Source of the DNA: Pyramidobacter sp. C12-8
Lineage (GTDB): Bacteria; Synergistota; Synergistia; Synergistales; Dethiosulfovibrionaceae
DNA: 64,000 bases
Direction of reading: 5' to 3'
Assembly (NCBI RefSeq): GCF_002007215.1
Contig: NZ_MUHX01000004.1
Coordinates: forward strand, 1 to 64,000
Positions 14,331 to 22,861 of the stretch are shown here, piece by piece. Each line of letters begins with the position of its first letter. Position 1 is the first letter of the stretch. The notes under the pieces are model-generated. The model did not search any database. It was not told the origin of the DNA and worked only from the letters and a program-made list of their open reading frames with translations. The position numbers and the translations under genes were made by a program.

Positions 14331-14407
14331 TGGTGGCGGTAACTAGATTCGAACTAGTGACACTGCGGGTATGAACCGCATGCTCTAGCCAACTGAGCTA
14401 TACCGCC
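14331..14407 (-). tRNA. tRNA-Met(CAT), elongator type
   Basis: A 77-base cloverleaf with encoded CCA: acceptor GGCGGTA pairs with TACCGCC, anticodon stem TGCGG/CCGCA, loop TTCATAC (anticodon CAT), T arm with GTTCGAATC. The first base pair is normal, unlike the initiator next to it. A tRNA-Ile2 with lysidine at C34 also has a CAT gene anticodon and cannot be excluded. Confidence 0.93.
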
Positions 14408-14414
14408 GTTAAAT

Positions 14415-14491
<77 letters not shown>

Positions 14492-14569
14492 ATAAAGCGC
14501 CGTTTCATGGCGACATCGGGTATATTAACAGACTCCCGGGAAAAATGCAAGAGCTTTCAGGCGGGAACT

Positions 14570-15367
14570 TTATTTCTTCTTCCCGTTCCCGTTCTTTGGG
14601 CTGCTTTTTTCCTTCGCGGCTTTTTCGGGCGCGCTTTTTGTTTCTTCTTTCTTCTCCTGGACGGCGTTGGGACCGATGACGACTTTCATCCCTTTCACGA
14701 CCAGCGGCTTGAGTTTTTGCAGATCTTCATTTTTCATGCGGATGCAGCCTTCGCTGGCCAGCGTACCGATCGATTCGGGATCGTGCGTGCCGTGGATGCC
14801 GATCCCCTTCCAGCCGGTCTTGAGGCGAATGAACCACGGGCCGTAAGCGTTTTTGATGACGCCCTTGCCGTCCTTGAAGTCGTGAGTCCAGCTGCTGGCG
14901 TCCTGGATCTGCTGCACGGAGAAACTGCCCTCGGGCGTGCGCATGTCGCCGGCTTTCTGCTTGTTGCCGGGCACCTTGCCCAGGGCGACGCCCCATGAGT
15001 CGATCGCTTTGTTGCCCTCGGCAAGATACAGTCTGAAACCGGCCTTGTCGATATAGATCCAGCGTCCTTTTTCATCGCTGCGGGCGATGGCGGCCGGTGC
15101 CGGCTCGTCCGCCGGGCGGGGCGGTTCGGCATCATCTCTGAGGCCTTTATTGGCGCCGACGTTCTTGGCCACGACGTCGGTCGCTTGTTCACTCGCGAGG
15201 TCAGGGCCGACGATGGCCGGCTTCAACGCGGTACCGACGATCTGCGGTTTGGGCGGTTCTTCGGTGCCGCCGTGAAGTTCCCAGGCGCCGAGAGAAACCA
15301 GTCCTACAAAAAACGCTACCGCCAGACCGGAGAGGACGAGAAAATTTCCTTTCGCTCTTCCGTACAT
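14570..15367 (-). CDS. L,D-transpeptidase (YkuD family), membrane-anchored
   Basis: Residues 8-30 form an uncleaved membrane anchor, followed by a Pro/Ala/Glu linker and a YkuD domain from about residue 100. The catalytic motif is GIHGTHDPESIG, then SEGCIRM, with the conserved His and Cys. The C-terminus is a Lys/Glu-rich tail. Family enzymes make 3-3 peptidoglycan cross-links or attach proteins to stem peptides on the outer side of the membrane. Three tandem ATG codons (15373, 15370, 15367) follow AGGAGGT; the third has the best spacing. Confidence 0.9.
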   Translation of the reverse strand: MYGRAKGNFLVLSGLAVAFFVGLVSLGAWELHGGTEEPPKPQIVGTALKPAIVGPDLASEQATDVVAKNVGANKGLRDDAEPPRPADEPAPAAIARSDEKGRWIYIDKAGFRLYLAEGNKAIDSWGVALGKVPGNKQKAGDMRTPEGSFSVQQIQDASSWTHDFKDGKGVIKNAYGPWFIRLKTGWKGIGIHGTHDPESIGTLASEGCIRMKNEDLQKLKPLVVKGMKVVIGPNAVQEKKEETKSAPEKAAKEKSSPKNGNGKKK

Positions 15368-15485
15368 CATCATACCTCCTTCTGTCTTTCGTCCCTTTTA
15401 TTTTACACAATGGGACTTTTTTATGCCATAATGAACGTACTGATTCGTCATTTTCCTAAAGATCTTTCTCGTCGGAGGTTTTTTC

Positions 15486-16139
15486 ATGAACGATCTCGCG
15501 TCCTATATCGATCACACGCTTTTGAAGCCCGACGCCACAGAATCCCAGATCCGCGCGCTCTGCGCCGAAGCGCGGCAATGGCGCTTCGCTTCGGTCTGCG
15601 TCAATCCCCGCTGGACGGCGACGGCGGCCGCAGAGCTGCGCGGCAGCGGCGTCAAAGTCTGCACGGTGATCGGGTTCCCGCTCGGCGCTTCGGTCAGCGC
15701 CGTCAAGGAGTTCGAAGCCCGCCAGGCCGTAGCGGAGGGCGCCGACGAACTGGACATGGTCGTCTCCGTCGGCGACCTCAAAGCCGGCAGCGACAAATAC
15801 GTGCGATCGGACATTGCCGCGGTCGTCAGGGGCGCGCAGGGGCGTACCGTCAAAGTCATCATCGAAGCCTGCCTGCTCACCGACGAGGAAAAGGGGCGCG
15901 CCTGCCGTCTGGCCGCCGCGGCGGGAGCGGATTTCGTCAAGACCTCGACGGGGTTTTCCAAAGGCGGCGCGACCGCGCGCGACGTGGCGCTGATGCGCGC
16001 CGCCGCAGGACCGACCGTCGGCGTCAAAGCCGCCGGCGGCATCCATACGCGCGCAGAGGCGGAAGAAATGATCGCCGCCGGGGCGACGCGGATCGGGGCT
16101 TCGGCCGGCGTGGCGATCTGCCGGGAAGCGGAAGCATAG
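15486..16139 (+). CDS. deoC: Deoxyribose-phosphate aldolase
   Basis: This 217-residue TIM-barrel enzyme splits 2-deoxyribose 5-phosphate into glyceraldehyde 3-phosphate and acetaldehyde in deoxynucleoside breakdown. The Schiff-base lysine lies in DFVKTSTGF and the second active-site lysine in GVKAAGGI. The start ([15 protein letters not shown]) has CGGAGG upstream and length matches the short bacterial family. It stands alone, followed by a strong terminator. Confidence 0.97.
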   Translation: MNDLASYIDHTLLKPDATESQIRALCAEARQWRFASVCVNPRWTATAAAELRGSGVKVCTVIGFPLGASVSAVKEFEARQAVAEGADELDMVVSVGDLKAGSDKYVRSDIAAVVRGAQGRTVKVIIEACLLTDEEKGRACRLAAAAGADFVKTSTGFSKGGATARDVALMRAAAGPTVGVKAAGGIHTRAEAEEMIAAGATRIGASAGVAICREAEA

Positions 16140-16140
16140 C

Positions 16141-16178
16141 AAAAGCGGGCGGCCTGACGGGGCCGCCCGCTTTTGTTT
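16141..16178. terminator. Bidirectional terminator between deoC and asparaginase
   Basis: AAAAGCGGGCGGCC (16141-16154) pairs perfectly with GGCCGCCCGCTTTT (16161-16174), followed by GTTTTA. It serves the two convergent genes. Confidence 0.9.
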
Positions 16179-17209
16179 TATGGCCGGCACTCGCGCAGAT
16201 AGCGGTTCAGCGCCTTTTCCGGCGCGTCAAAAGACGCCGCCAGCGCGTAGCAGCACAGGCTATGCACGAACTCGACGGAGCGGTCCATCTGGTTCCAGAC
16301 GCGGAACCCCGCCTTCGCCAGACGGGCCATGCCGACGCGGTCGTAGCCTTCGGGGTGTTTGACGCCGCCCTCGGCCTGGCTGCACGCGACGACGTACGGC
16401 GTCGTTCCGTTACGCCGTTCGATGCCGTCCAGCACGGACGGGATCATGTTGCCGGCGCCGTAGCCGAGCAGACACAGGAAGCGCTCGTCGCCCTGCCATT
16501 CAAAACGCGCTCCCGGCTGGGCGAAGAACCAGCGGATAGCGGCGCAGCGCTCGCGCAGCACGTCGGGATCGAGGCCAATCATCCTGCGCGTTTCTTCCGG
16601 CAGCTGTCCCGCCGCAGCCGTGCGGAAAGCCGCCGGCGACGGATCCAGTCCCCAGTCGGGATTGAAGAACAGCGGCTGGCCGTTGACGGCGTTAAAGGCG
16701 TCCGGATGCATGGCGTGCGTCTTGTGCGCCCGGTCGCCGGGGATCAGCTTCCAGTTGAAATAGACCCACACGCCGCGCAGATCGGAACAGCAGGCCATGG
16801 CCGCTCCGCGCAGGTTCGAGGTGACGTCCTCCGGCATGTAGTCCAGCGTCAGCTGGCTGCCGGTGAGGACGACCGGAATGGGCAGACTGCCGAAACACAG
16901 GCTCATCCACGCGGCCGTGCTCGCCATGGTGTCCGTGCCGTGAAGGATCAGCACGCCCGAAAGTCCCCGCTCCAGCTCCGCGGCGATGCAGCGCGAGATC
17001 AGCAGCCAGTGCCCCGGATCCATCTCCGAACTGTCGATGCCAGGACTCCCAAGCGGCTCGCGAAAGACCGCCTCCACGCCGCGCTCGGCAAAAAGCTCGG
17101 CAAGAGAATCTTTCAGACGCCGCGACGCGCCCGAAACCGGAGCCTTGCCCTGCCCGTCGAAACCGCTGGCGATCGTGCCGCCCGTAAAGACCACCAAAAG
17201 TCGTCCCAT
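16178..17209 (-). CDS. Type I-like asparaginase/glutaminase family protein
   Basis: The 343-residue protein has both asparaginase signatures: VVFTGGTIAS at the N-terminus with the nucleophile Thr, and LILHGTDTM with the second Thr/Asp/Lys set near residue 85. No signal peptide is seen, so it should be the cytoplasmic type that hydrolyses L-asparagine to aspartate and ammonia. AAGGAG precedes the ATG. It is somewhat divergent, so the exact amide substrate is not certain. Confidence 0.85.
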   Translation of the reverse strand: MGRLLVVFTGGTIASGFDGQGKAPVSGASRRLKDSLAELFAERGVEAVFREPLGSPGIDSSEMDPGHWLLISRCIAAELERGLSGVLILHGTDTMASTAAWMSLCFGSLPIPVVLTGSQLTLDYMPEDVTSNLRGAAMACCSDLRGVWVYFNWKLIPGDRAHKTHAMHPDAFNAVNGQPLFFNPDWGLDPSPAAFRTAAAGQLPEETRRMIGLDPDVLRERCAAIRWFFAQPGARFEWQGDERFLCLLGYGAGNMIPSVLDGIERRNGTTPYVVACSQAEGGVKHPEGYDRVGMARLAKAGFRVWNQMDRSVEFVHSLCCYALAASFDAPEKALNRYLRECRP

Positions 17210-17297
17210 GGATAATCTCCTTCGCCATCATGAATTTCACGTCGAAAATCGGCGTCAATCGCCGCCCCTATTCTAACCGAAGAGCGCCAAAATAAAA

Positions 17298-17333
17298 GCG
17301 CCGCGGCGAAATTTTTTTCTTCCGCCGCGGCGC
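17298..17333 (-). terminator. Terminator of the permease-apt operon
   Basis: GCGCCGCGGCG (17298-17308) pairs perfectly with 17323-17333 and is followed on the minus strand by TTTTATTTT. Confidence 0.8.
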
Positions 17334-17383
17334 GCGCCTCTATAAAAGAACGGCAAAAACAACGCCGTCACGATGCGATCGAC

Positions 17384-17929
17384 TCAATCCGTGAAAACGG
17401 GATGACGCTGGATATAGATCAGGTCCTCGCCGTCGTAGCCGCCTTCTTCGAGCAGCGGCGCGGCCTTGGCCACGACCGTGCAGGCCGTCTTGGCGAGGAT
17501 GTTCTCCACGGCGCGCAGCGAACCGCCCGTGGAAACGACGTCGTCGATGATCGCCACCTTTTTGTGATAGATCTTCTGCACGTCGGCGCTGTCCATGACA
17601 AGATGCTGCGGCGCCGCCGTCGTGATCGACATGACGTCGGCGATGAGCGGATTTTCCATGTAGGCCTTGACGGTCTTGCGGATGACGATGTAGTCGATGC
17701 CCAGACGCCGCGCGATGGCGTGCGTCAGCGGAATGGCCTTCGCCTCGGGGCAGACCAGGTAATCGATGCCCTCGGGCAGACGCCTCGCCAGTTCTTCGGC
17801 GCAGGTTTCGACCAGCTCGGTGTCGCCCAGCATGACGAACGAAGCCACCGTCACGTGATCGGCCACGCGGCGCAGCGGCAGCTGGCGGGTCAGTCCCAAA
17901 AGGCGCAGTTCGTACGTTTTTTCAGTCAT
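17384..17929 (-). CDS. apt: Purine phosphoribosyltransferase, adenine type
   Basis: The 181-residue protein has the PRPP-binding motif VAIIDDVVSTGGSL (residues about 127-140) and the N-terminal half typical of adenine phosphoribosyltransferases. It would convert adenine and PRPP to AMP. It lies 22 bases after a nucleobase permease gene, so uptake and salvage are coupled. Related PRTases for xanthine have a similar form, so substrate choice is inferred. Confidence 0.8.
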   Translation of the reverse strand: MTEKTYELRLLGLTRQLPLRRVADHVTVASFVMLGDTELVETCAEELARRLPEGIDYLVCPEAKAIPLTHAIARRLGIDYIVIRKTVKAYMENPLIADVMSITTAAPQHLVMDSADVQKIYHKKVAIIDDVVSTGGSLRAVENILAKTACTVVAKAAPLLEEGGYDGEDLIYIQRHPVFTD

Positions 17930-17951
17930 CGCTCAGTTCTCCTTGTGCTCT

Positions 17952-19058
17952 TTATAGATGGAAGATCATGCGGATCGCCGTGCCGGCGACCAGCCCGACG
18001 AAGGGATTCCAACGCGCCGAGGCGAAGATCGTCGCGCCCACCACCATGCCCCAGGGCGCGAAGCCAAAGCCGTTCAGCGCCTCGGGCGGCACCGCGCCGA
18101 TCGCCAGCGCCGCGTTGTTGATGAACGTCACGAACACGCCCAGCACGAGCAAAAACCCGGCGATGGACGAGCGGTGCACGTAACGCCCGATCGTCGGCAG
18201 CAGGCGGAAGATCAGCAGCGCCGCCATGATGCCCATCATCATCACCGAAGAGAGCACGGGGTGGGGCGCGGTCGCCGTGCCGGAGATGATCGACTCCACC
18301 GGCGAACCGCCGAACAGCGTGGAAACGATGTCGGCCGCGCTCGAGTAGATCGCCAGATGGTCAACGTTGGCGTTCACCCGCGCGATGGAGCCGGTGATCT
18401 TGCCGAAGGAGATGTTGGCGCCGATGTTGATACAGGCCATGGCCAGCGCGCCGGAGAAGACGCGCCGGCTGCTCCAGAACCGCCATTCGATGTTGCCGAA
18501 GCGGAACTTTTCGTTGCCGACGTCGGCGGACAGACGGTCGAGCTCCATGCGGCGCACGCGCAGCAGATAGTTGTAAAGCAGCGTCGACGCCGTCACGGAA
18601 ACGATGATCGTCCAGGCCAGGTCACGCGTCCAGAACCACACGGCCAGCGCTACGGCCACCGAGAGCGAGCCGGAATACTTCTCGGACCTGAGCATGTCCA
18701 CCGAAACGTTGGCCAGCATCAGGCCGACGCCGGCCATCATCGAATCGACGACCGCCGGGCCGATCCAGCTCACGATCGCCTCGTTCAGCCCCAGCAGCGA
18801 GGAGACCAGCAGGAACACCGCGCCCCAGAAGACCATGCTGAGACGCTCGCGGATATCCTTGCCCAGATTGCCGGCCAGCGCGATCGTCTCGGCCTGGAAG
18901 GAAATCGTCGCCACCGAGTTGAAATACAGCGAACCGCCCACGCCGGCCAGAAAAGCCAGCGCCGTCGGTAGCGCCGCAAAACCGTACATCAGCGCCAGCA
19001 GCCCCTGCGGGATGCCGTTGACGACGACGGCCAGCGCCGCCAAAAGATCCTTGACCAC
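17952..19058 (-). CDS. NCS2-type nucleobase permease
   Basis: This 368-residue, highly hydrophobic protein starts at a GTG with GGAGGAGTG upstream. It shows about ten to twelve membrane segments and family-like motifs in the N-terminus (ATISFQAETIALAG) and centre (FGGSPVESIISGT). It is shorter than the usual 430-450 residues, mainly at the N-terminus. With apt downstream, a purine base such as adenine or hypoxanthine is the likely substrate. Confidence 0.75.
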   Translation of the reverse strand: MVKDLLAALAVVVNGIPQGLLALMYGFAALPTALAFLAGVGGSLYFNSVATISFQAETIALAGNLGKDIRERLSMVFWGAVFLLVSSLLGLNEAIVSWIGPAVVDSMMAGVGLMLANVSVDMLRSEKYSGSLSVAVALAVWFWTRDLAWTIIVSVTASTLLYNYLLRVRRMELDRLSADVGNEKFRFGNIEWRFWSSRRVFSGALAMACINIGANISFGKITGSIARVNANVDHLAIYSSAADIVSTLFGGSPVESIISGTATAPHPVLSSVMMMGIMAALLIFRLLPTIGRYVHRSSIAGFLLVLGVFVTFINNAALAIGAVPPEALNGFGFAPWGMVVGATIFASARWNPFVGLVAGTAIRMIFHL

Positions 19059-19380
19059 AATACCACACTCCTCCGCAAATGATCGAACAAGCTTTACGAC
19101 CGTTACTTTTTACTCCCCGCTCGCTTTAAAGTCAAGAGTGCGGAAGCCGTCATGGAGGAGGGCTTTCCCGGGACTCGTTCCCGTTTTCAACGTATCTTTT
19201 CTCCGTCTCGGCACAGCGCAAAGATGGCAAAGTTTTGGGAAAGACGGCGTCGGGACGTTTCTTTGCTTTGCCAAATGTTTTATCCTGTCTCATTCTCATC
19301 GTCAATTAAAAAGCTCAAGCGTTTGTGTTATGATAAATGCGTTTTCCTCATATCGCTCTTTGCATAAAGGACTGATTTTG
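19059..19380. other. Intergenic region upstream of cls
   Basis: No convincing gene. It must carry the divergent control signals for the permease operon and cls. TATGAT at about 19,329 with a weak TTAAAA box 17 bases upstream is the only promoter-like pair I see for cls. Confidence 0.4.
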
Positions 19381-20841
19381 ATGACGTGGGGTCAGGGGCT
19401 CAGCATTTTCTTCCTCACCGGGCTGGACATCGTATCGTTCATCGTCCGCCTCTCCGCGCTGGTGATCATCCCCCAGCGGCACAATCCTTCTACGGCCACG
19501 GCGTGGCTGCTGGTGATCCTGCTCTGGCCGTGGCCGGGCATGATCGCCTACTCCATCCTCGGCACCAACGTGCTGCCGTCGCGCCGCATGGAACGCCACA
19601 ACGCCATGCTCTCGTATTTTCACGACATCCGCGCGCGCATGATGCATTCCGAACTGCCGGGCGCCATTTCGCCGCAGCTGCCGCCGTCGCTCCAGGCCAC
19701 CGCCAATCTGGCCCAGAATCTGGGGTATCTGAGCGCCGTTCAGGGTAACACGGTGCAGTACGTCACCGAAGCCGTCGATTTCATCGATACGCTCGTCGAC
19801 GAGATCGACGCCGCCGCCAGCGAGATCGACCTGCTTTACTACATTTTCGCCGACGATTCTCAGGGACGCAAGGTGGTCAACGCCTGCCGGCGGGCGGCCC
19901 GGCGCGGCGTCACCGTGCGGCTGCTCCTTGATTCCGTGGGTTCGCGCGAATTCCTGCGCAGTTCTCTGAGAGAAGACATCCAGCGCGACGGCGTCCAGGT
20001 GGAGGAAGCCCTTCCCGTGCGCATCTACCGCGCCAAAGCGGCCCGCTTCGACCTGCGCAACCACCGCAAGCTCGCCGTCTTCGACAGCCGCGTCGCCGTC
20101 ACCGGTTCGCACAACGTCACCGAACCCAGCTACGGCCGCTTCGGCAAGCTGATCTGGAAAGACGTCAGCCTGCGCTTCTGCGGCCCGGTCGTGCGTCAGT
20201 TGGAGAGCGTCTTCATCGAGGACTGGTATGTCGAGACCGGCGAGCGACTCGACACCGCGCACCTGTTCTCCGCCAACGATAACTTCTCGGGGCCGTCGTG
20301 CCTGCAGACGGTGCCGAGCGGCCCCTCCTACCAAACCGAAAACTATCAGCGGCTCATCATCGCCTCCATCATCGGCGCCCAGGAACAGGTGACGATCACC
20401 ACGCCCTATCTGATCCCCGACGAGGGCATGCTCCAGGCCATCGAAGTCGCCCGTCTGCGCGGCGTCAAAGTCAGACTGGTGACGCCGGCCCGGTCGGACC
20501 AGATCATCGCCGGTTACGCCTCGCGCGCGTATTACGAGGATTTTCTCCGCCTCGGCGTCGAAGTGTACCTTTACGACAAGGGGCTGCTCCACGCCAAAAC
20601 CGTCACCGTGGACGACAACCTCGGCTTCGTCGGTTCGAGCAACTTCGACATCCGTTCGTTCTCCCTCAATTTCGAGATCAACATGATCCTCTACGGCGTG
20701 CAGGAGAATTTCGGCATCCACCGCGTGCAGGGACTTTACATCTGCGACTCCCACCGCCTTACGCAGGACGAATGGGGAAAACGCGGCCACGTTTCCATGG
20801 CGCTCGAGTCGGTCACCAAGCTGCTGAGCCCGTTGCTGTGA
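19381..20841 (+). CDS. cls: Cardiolipin synthase (phospholipase D family)
   Basis: The 486-residue protein starts at MTWGQGLSIFF after AAAGGA. Two N-terminal membrane helices are followed by two PLD domains with HKD motifs: HRKLAVFD and HAKTVTVD, each with the downstream GSHN or GSSN. This is the ClsA layout, condensing two phosphatidylglycerols into cardiolipin and glycerol at the inner membrane. The open frame extends far upstream, but only from 19381 does it match the family. Confidence 0.93.
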   Translation: MTWGQGLSIFFLTGLDIVSFIVRLSALVIIPQRHNPSTATAWLLVILLWPWPGMIAYSILGTNVLPSRRMERHNAMLSYFHDIRARMMHSELPGAISPQLPPSLQATANLAQNLGYLSAVQGNTVQYVTEAVDFIDTLVDEIDAAASEIDLLYYIFADDSQGRKVVNACRRAARRGVTVRLLLDSVGSREFLRSSLREDIQRDGVQVEEALPVRIYRAKAARFDLRNHRKLAVFDSRVAVTGSHNVTEPSYGRFGKLIWKDVSLRFCGPVVRQLESVFIEDWYVETGERLDTAHLFSANDNFSGPSCLQTVPSGPSYQTENYQRLIIASIIGAQEQVTITTPYLIPDEGMLQAIEVARLRGVKVRLVTPARSDQIIAGYASRAYYEDFLRLGVEVYLYDKGLLHAKTVTVDDNLGFVGSSNFDIRSFSLNFEINMILYGVQENFGIHRVQGLYICDSHRLTQDEWGKRGHVSMALESVTKLLSPLL

Positions 20842-20954
20842 CCTGGCGCCCATACATAAGTATTACAATCAGAAATAACTGTACATTTGCGATTCCTTCG
20901 GATATAATCTGACCGAATTCAATCTGCTGTTTAACGAAAAGGAAGTGCATCGAT

Positions 20955-21164
20955 ATGATCACCAAGGATATGCTGATCGCCGACATCGTCGACAAGTATC
21001 CGCAGGTCGTCCAGCCCCTGATGCTGTCCGGCATGGGCTGCATCGGCTGCGCGATCTCCCACGCCGAAAGCCTCGAAGAGGGCGCCATGGCCCACGGCAT
21101 CGACCCCGACGATCTCGTCAGCGGCCTGAACGAAGTTCTCAAGGCCAACGGTATCGAGGACTGA
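20955..21164 (+). CDS. DUF1858 domain protein, 69 aa
   Basis: The single domain starts MITKDMLIADIVDKYPQ and has the conserved GMGCIGCAISHAESLEEGA motif with two cysteines in a CxxC pair. DUF1858 proteins are small, common in anaerobes and related to the N-terminus of ScdA/RIC iron-sulfur repair proteins; the role is not established. AAAGGAAG precedes the ATG and a terminator follows. Confidence 0.9.
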   Translation: MITKDMLIADIVDKYPQVVQPLMLSGMGCIGCAISHAESLEEGAMAHGIDPDDLVSGLNEVLKANGIED

Positions 21165-21178
21165 CGACACACAAAAGA

Positions 21179-21218
21179 ACTCCCGAAAGCGATTTGCCTT
21201 CGGGAGTCCTTTTGTTTT
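21179..21218. terminator. Terminator between DUF1858 gene and wecB
   Basis: ACTCCCGAA and TTCGGGAGT arms with inner GC pairs are followed by CCTTTTGTTTT; it lies between two convergent genes. Confidence 0.85.
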
Positions 21219-21223
21219 AAGAA

Positions 21224-22318
21224 TCAGGCCAGCCGACGTTCCAGCGCAGCGGCGATCCGTTCGGAAGCGCGCCCGTCGCCGTAGGGATTCCGCGCGGAAG
21301 CCATACGGACAAGACGAGGTTCGTCATCCATCAGCGCCGCAAATCGATCCATGGCGAGCGCCGGCTCGTTGCCAAGCAGCGTCACGATCCCCGCTTCCAC
21401 GCCCTCCGGGCGCTCCGTGACGTTGCGCACCACCGCCACCGGCACGCCCAGTGACGCCCCCTCCTCCTGCAGACCGCCCGAGTCCGTCAGGATCAAACGG
21501 CTGCGCGCCAGCAGCGCCGCCATGCAGCCGTATTCCAGCGGCTCGACGAGCTTCACGTTTTCCACGCCCGACAGCGGCGGCACCACCGCCTCGCGCACCA
21601 CGGGATTGAGATGGACCGGGAACACGAACGTCCACTCCGCGCGAGCGCGCGCCACATCGGCCAGACACCGCGCCAGCTCGTTCAGCACGGGCCAGTTCTC
21701 GCGCCGGTGCAGCGTCACCGTCACGACCGGGCCAAGATCGGGCACGCCGTCGGGCAAAACTCCTTTTTTCGAGGCAAAAAGGATCGCATCGACCGCCGTC
21801 TGTCCCGTCACGAAAACGCGCGCCGGGGCCGCGCCGCCCTTTAACAGATTGGCGCGCGCGCCTTCCGTCGGAGCGAAGAACGTGTCGCACAGCGCGTCGG
21901 TCAGCACGCGGTTGGCTTCCTCCGGAAACGGCTCGCTCATCGAGCCGCTGCGCAGCCCCGCCTCCACGTGCCCGACCGGGATCCGCTCCAGAAACGCCGC
22001 CCATGCCGAGACGAACGTCGTCAGCGTGTCGCCGTGCACCAGCACGTAATCGGCCTCCAGCTCGCGAAACGCCGCCGCCGCCTGCGGCAAGATCCGCGCC
22101 GCCAATTCCGGCAGCGTCTGCCGCTCGGTCATCACGTCCAGATTGCGCTCGTGCGGCACGCCGAAGATGGAAAGCGCCTGTTCGAGCTGCGTCCTGTGCT
22201 GCCCGGTCAGCAAAATCACCGGCTCCAGCGCGCCGCTGCGCGCCAGCGCCAGATACACCGGCGCCATCTTGACCGCCTCCGGCCGCGTGCCGAACGCGAG
22301 AACGATCCGTTTTTTCAT
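21224..22318 (-). CDS. wecB: UDP-N-acetylglucosamine 2-epimerase (non-hydrolysing)
   Basis: The 364-residue GT-B-fold enzyme interconverts UDP-GlcNAc and UDP-ManNAc, supplying ManNAc for surface polysaccharides. It has the family motifs [13 protein letters not shown] at the N-terminus, [36 protein letters not shown] and the C-terminal [10 protein letters not shown]. It is a single-gene unit between terminators. The lone location, away from other polysaccharide genes, is slightly unusual. Confidence 0.95.
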   Translation of the reverse strand: MKKRIVLAFGTRPEAVKMAPVYLALARSGALEPVILLTGQHRTQLEQALSIFGVPHERNLDVMTERQTLPELAARILPQAAAAFRELEADYVLVHGDTLTTFVSAWAAFLERIPVGHVEAGLRSGSMSEPFPEEANRVLTDALCDTFFAPTEGARANLLKGGAAPARVFVTGQTAVDAILFASKKGVLPDGVPDLGPVVTVTLHRRENWPVLNELARCLADVARARAEWTFVFPVHLNPVVREAVVPPLSGVENVKLVEPLEYGCMAALLARSRLILTDSGGLQEEGASLGVPVAVVRNVTERPEGVEAGIVTLLGNEPALAMDRFAALMDDEPRLVRMASARNPYGDGRASERIAAALERRLA

Positions 22319-22360
22319 GGGCGAACACTCCCCTTCCGTGCTGCGTCAATTATACACAAA

Positions 22361-22405
22361 AAAGCGTGAAACTCCCGGCTTATCGAAGCCGCAGTTTCAC
22401 GCTTT
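22361..22405. terminator. Terminator after the S24-like gene
   Basis: AAAGCGTGAAACT (22361-22373) pairs with AGTTTCACGCTTT (22393-22405), enclosing a second CGGCTT/AAGCCG stem; a T run follows on the minus strand. Confidence 0.85.
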
Positions 22406-22409
22406 CGTT

Positions 22410-22823
22410 TTACAGCCCCACCAGCGGGCGCGAAAAAGTCCACATCACCTTGCCGAGCACCGACGGCACCGCGCCGCGCAGCTGCGCCGCGTCAAGCGAC
22501 ATGCCGGGGAACTTCTCCGACGCCGCCCGTAGTTCGCAGCCGCCGTTCGGCTTCCAGTACAGCCAGCGGATCACGTATCTCGAGCCGACTTTCACCAGCG
22601 CCGCGTCGCCGTCGAGGATTTCTTCCGCCGGATTGACGACCGCATACGAATCGCCGCAAATACGCGCTTTCGCCATGCTGTCGCCTTCGACCTGGACCAC
22701 GAAAAGCTTCCTTTCCACGCTCTCCGCCACCGCCCCGACAAACGTGCGTGGCAGCGCGAAACGATCGTCGCAGTCAAACTCGGGACCGCCGGCTAAGCCG
22801 CTGGTCCCGAGTTCTCTTTTCAT
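22410..22823 (-). CDS. S24 peptidase-like protein without HTH, 137 aa
   Basis: The protein matches the C-terminal domain of LexA/CI repressors: VQVEGDSMAKARICGDS holds the nucleophile serine at S49 and LDGDAALVKVGSRYVIRW follows. As in the element's CI-like protein, no lysine is found where the general base is expected. There is no DNA-binding domain, so it cannot be a repressor alone; it might be a UmuD-like protein or a degraded repressor. It lies 38 bases downstream of the AlbA_2-type regulator and ends at a strong terminator, suggesting one operon. Confidence 0.7.
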   Translation of the reverse strand: MKRELGTSGLAGGPEFDCDDRFALPRTFVGAVAESVERKLFVVQVEGDSMAKARICGDSYAVVNPAEEILDGDAALVKVGSRYVIRWLYWKPNGGCELRAASEKFPGMSLDAAQLRGAVPSVLGKVMWTFSRPLVGL

Positions 22824-22861
22824 CAACTGGCACTCTATTATCCCGAGTTATTTCGATTCAT

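Noticed and set aside
14331-14407. Second attachment-site copy within the window
   Set aside because: I looked for a repeat of the tRNA-Met 3' half in 1-14,300 and saw none; the left end must be outside.
22410-22823. The S24-like gene as LexA
   Set aside because: It lacks a DNA-binding domain and is too short; the SOS repressor must be elsewhere.
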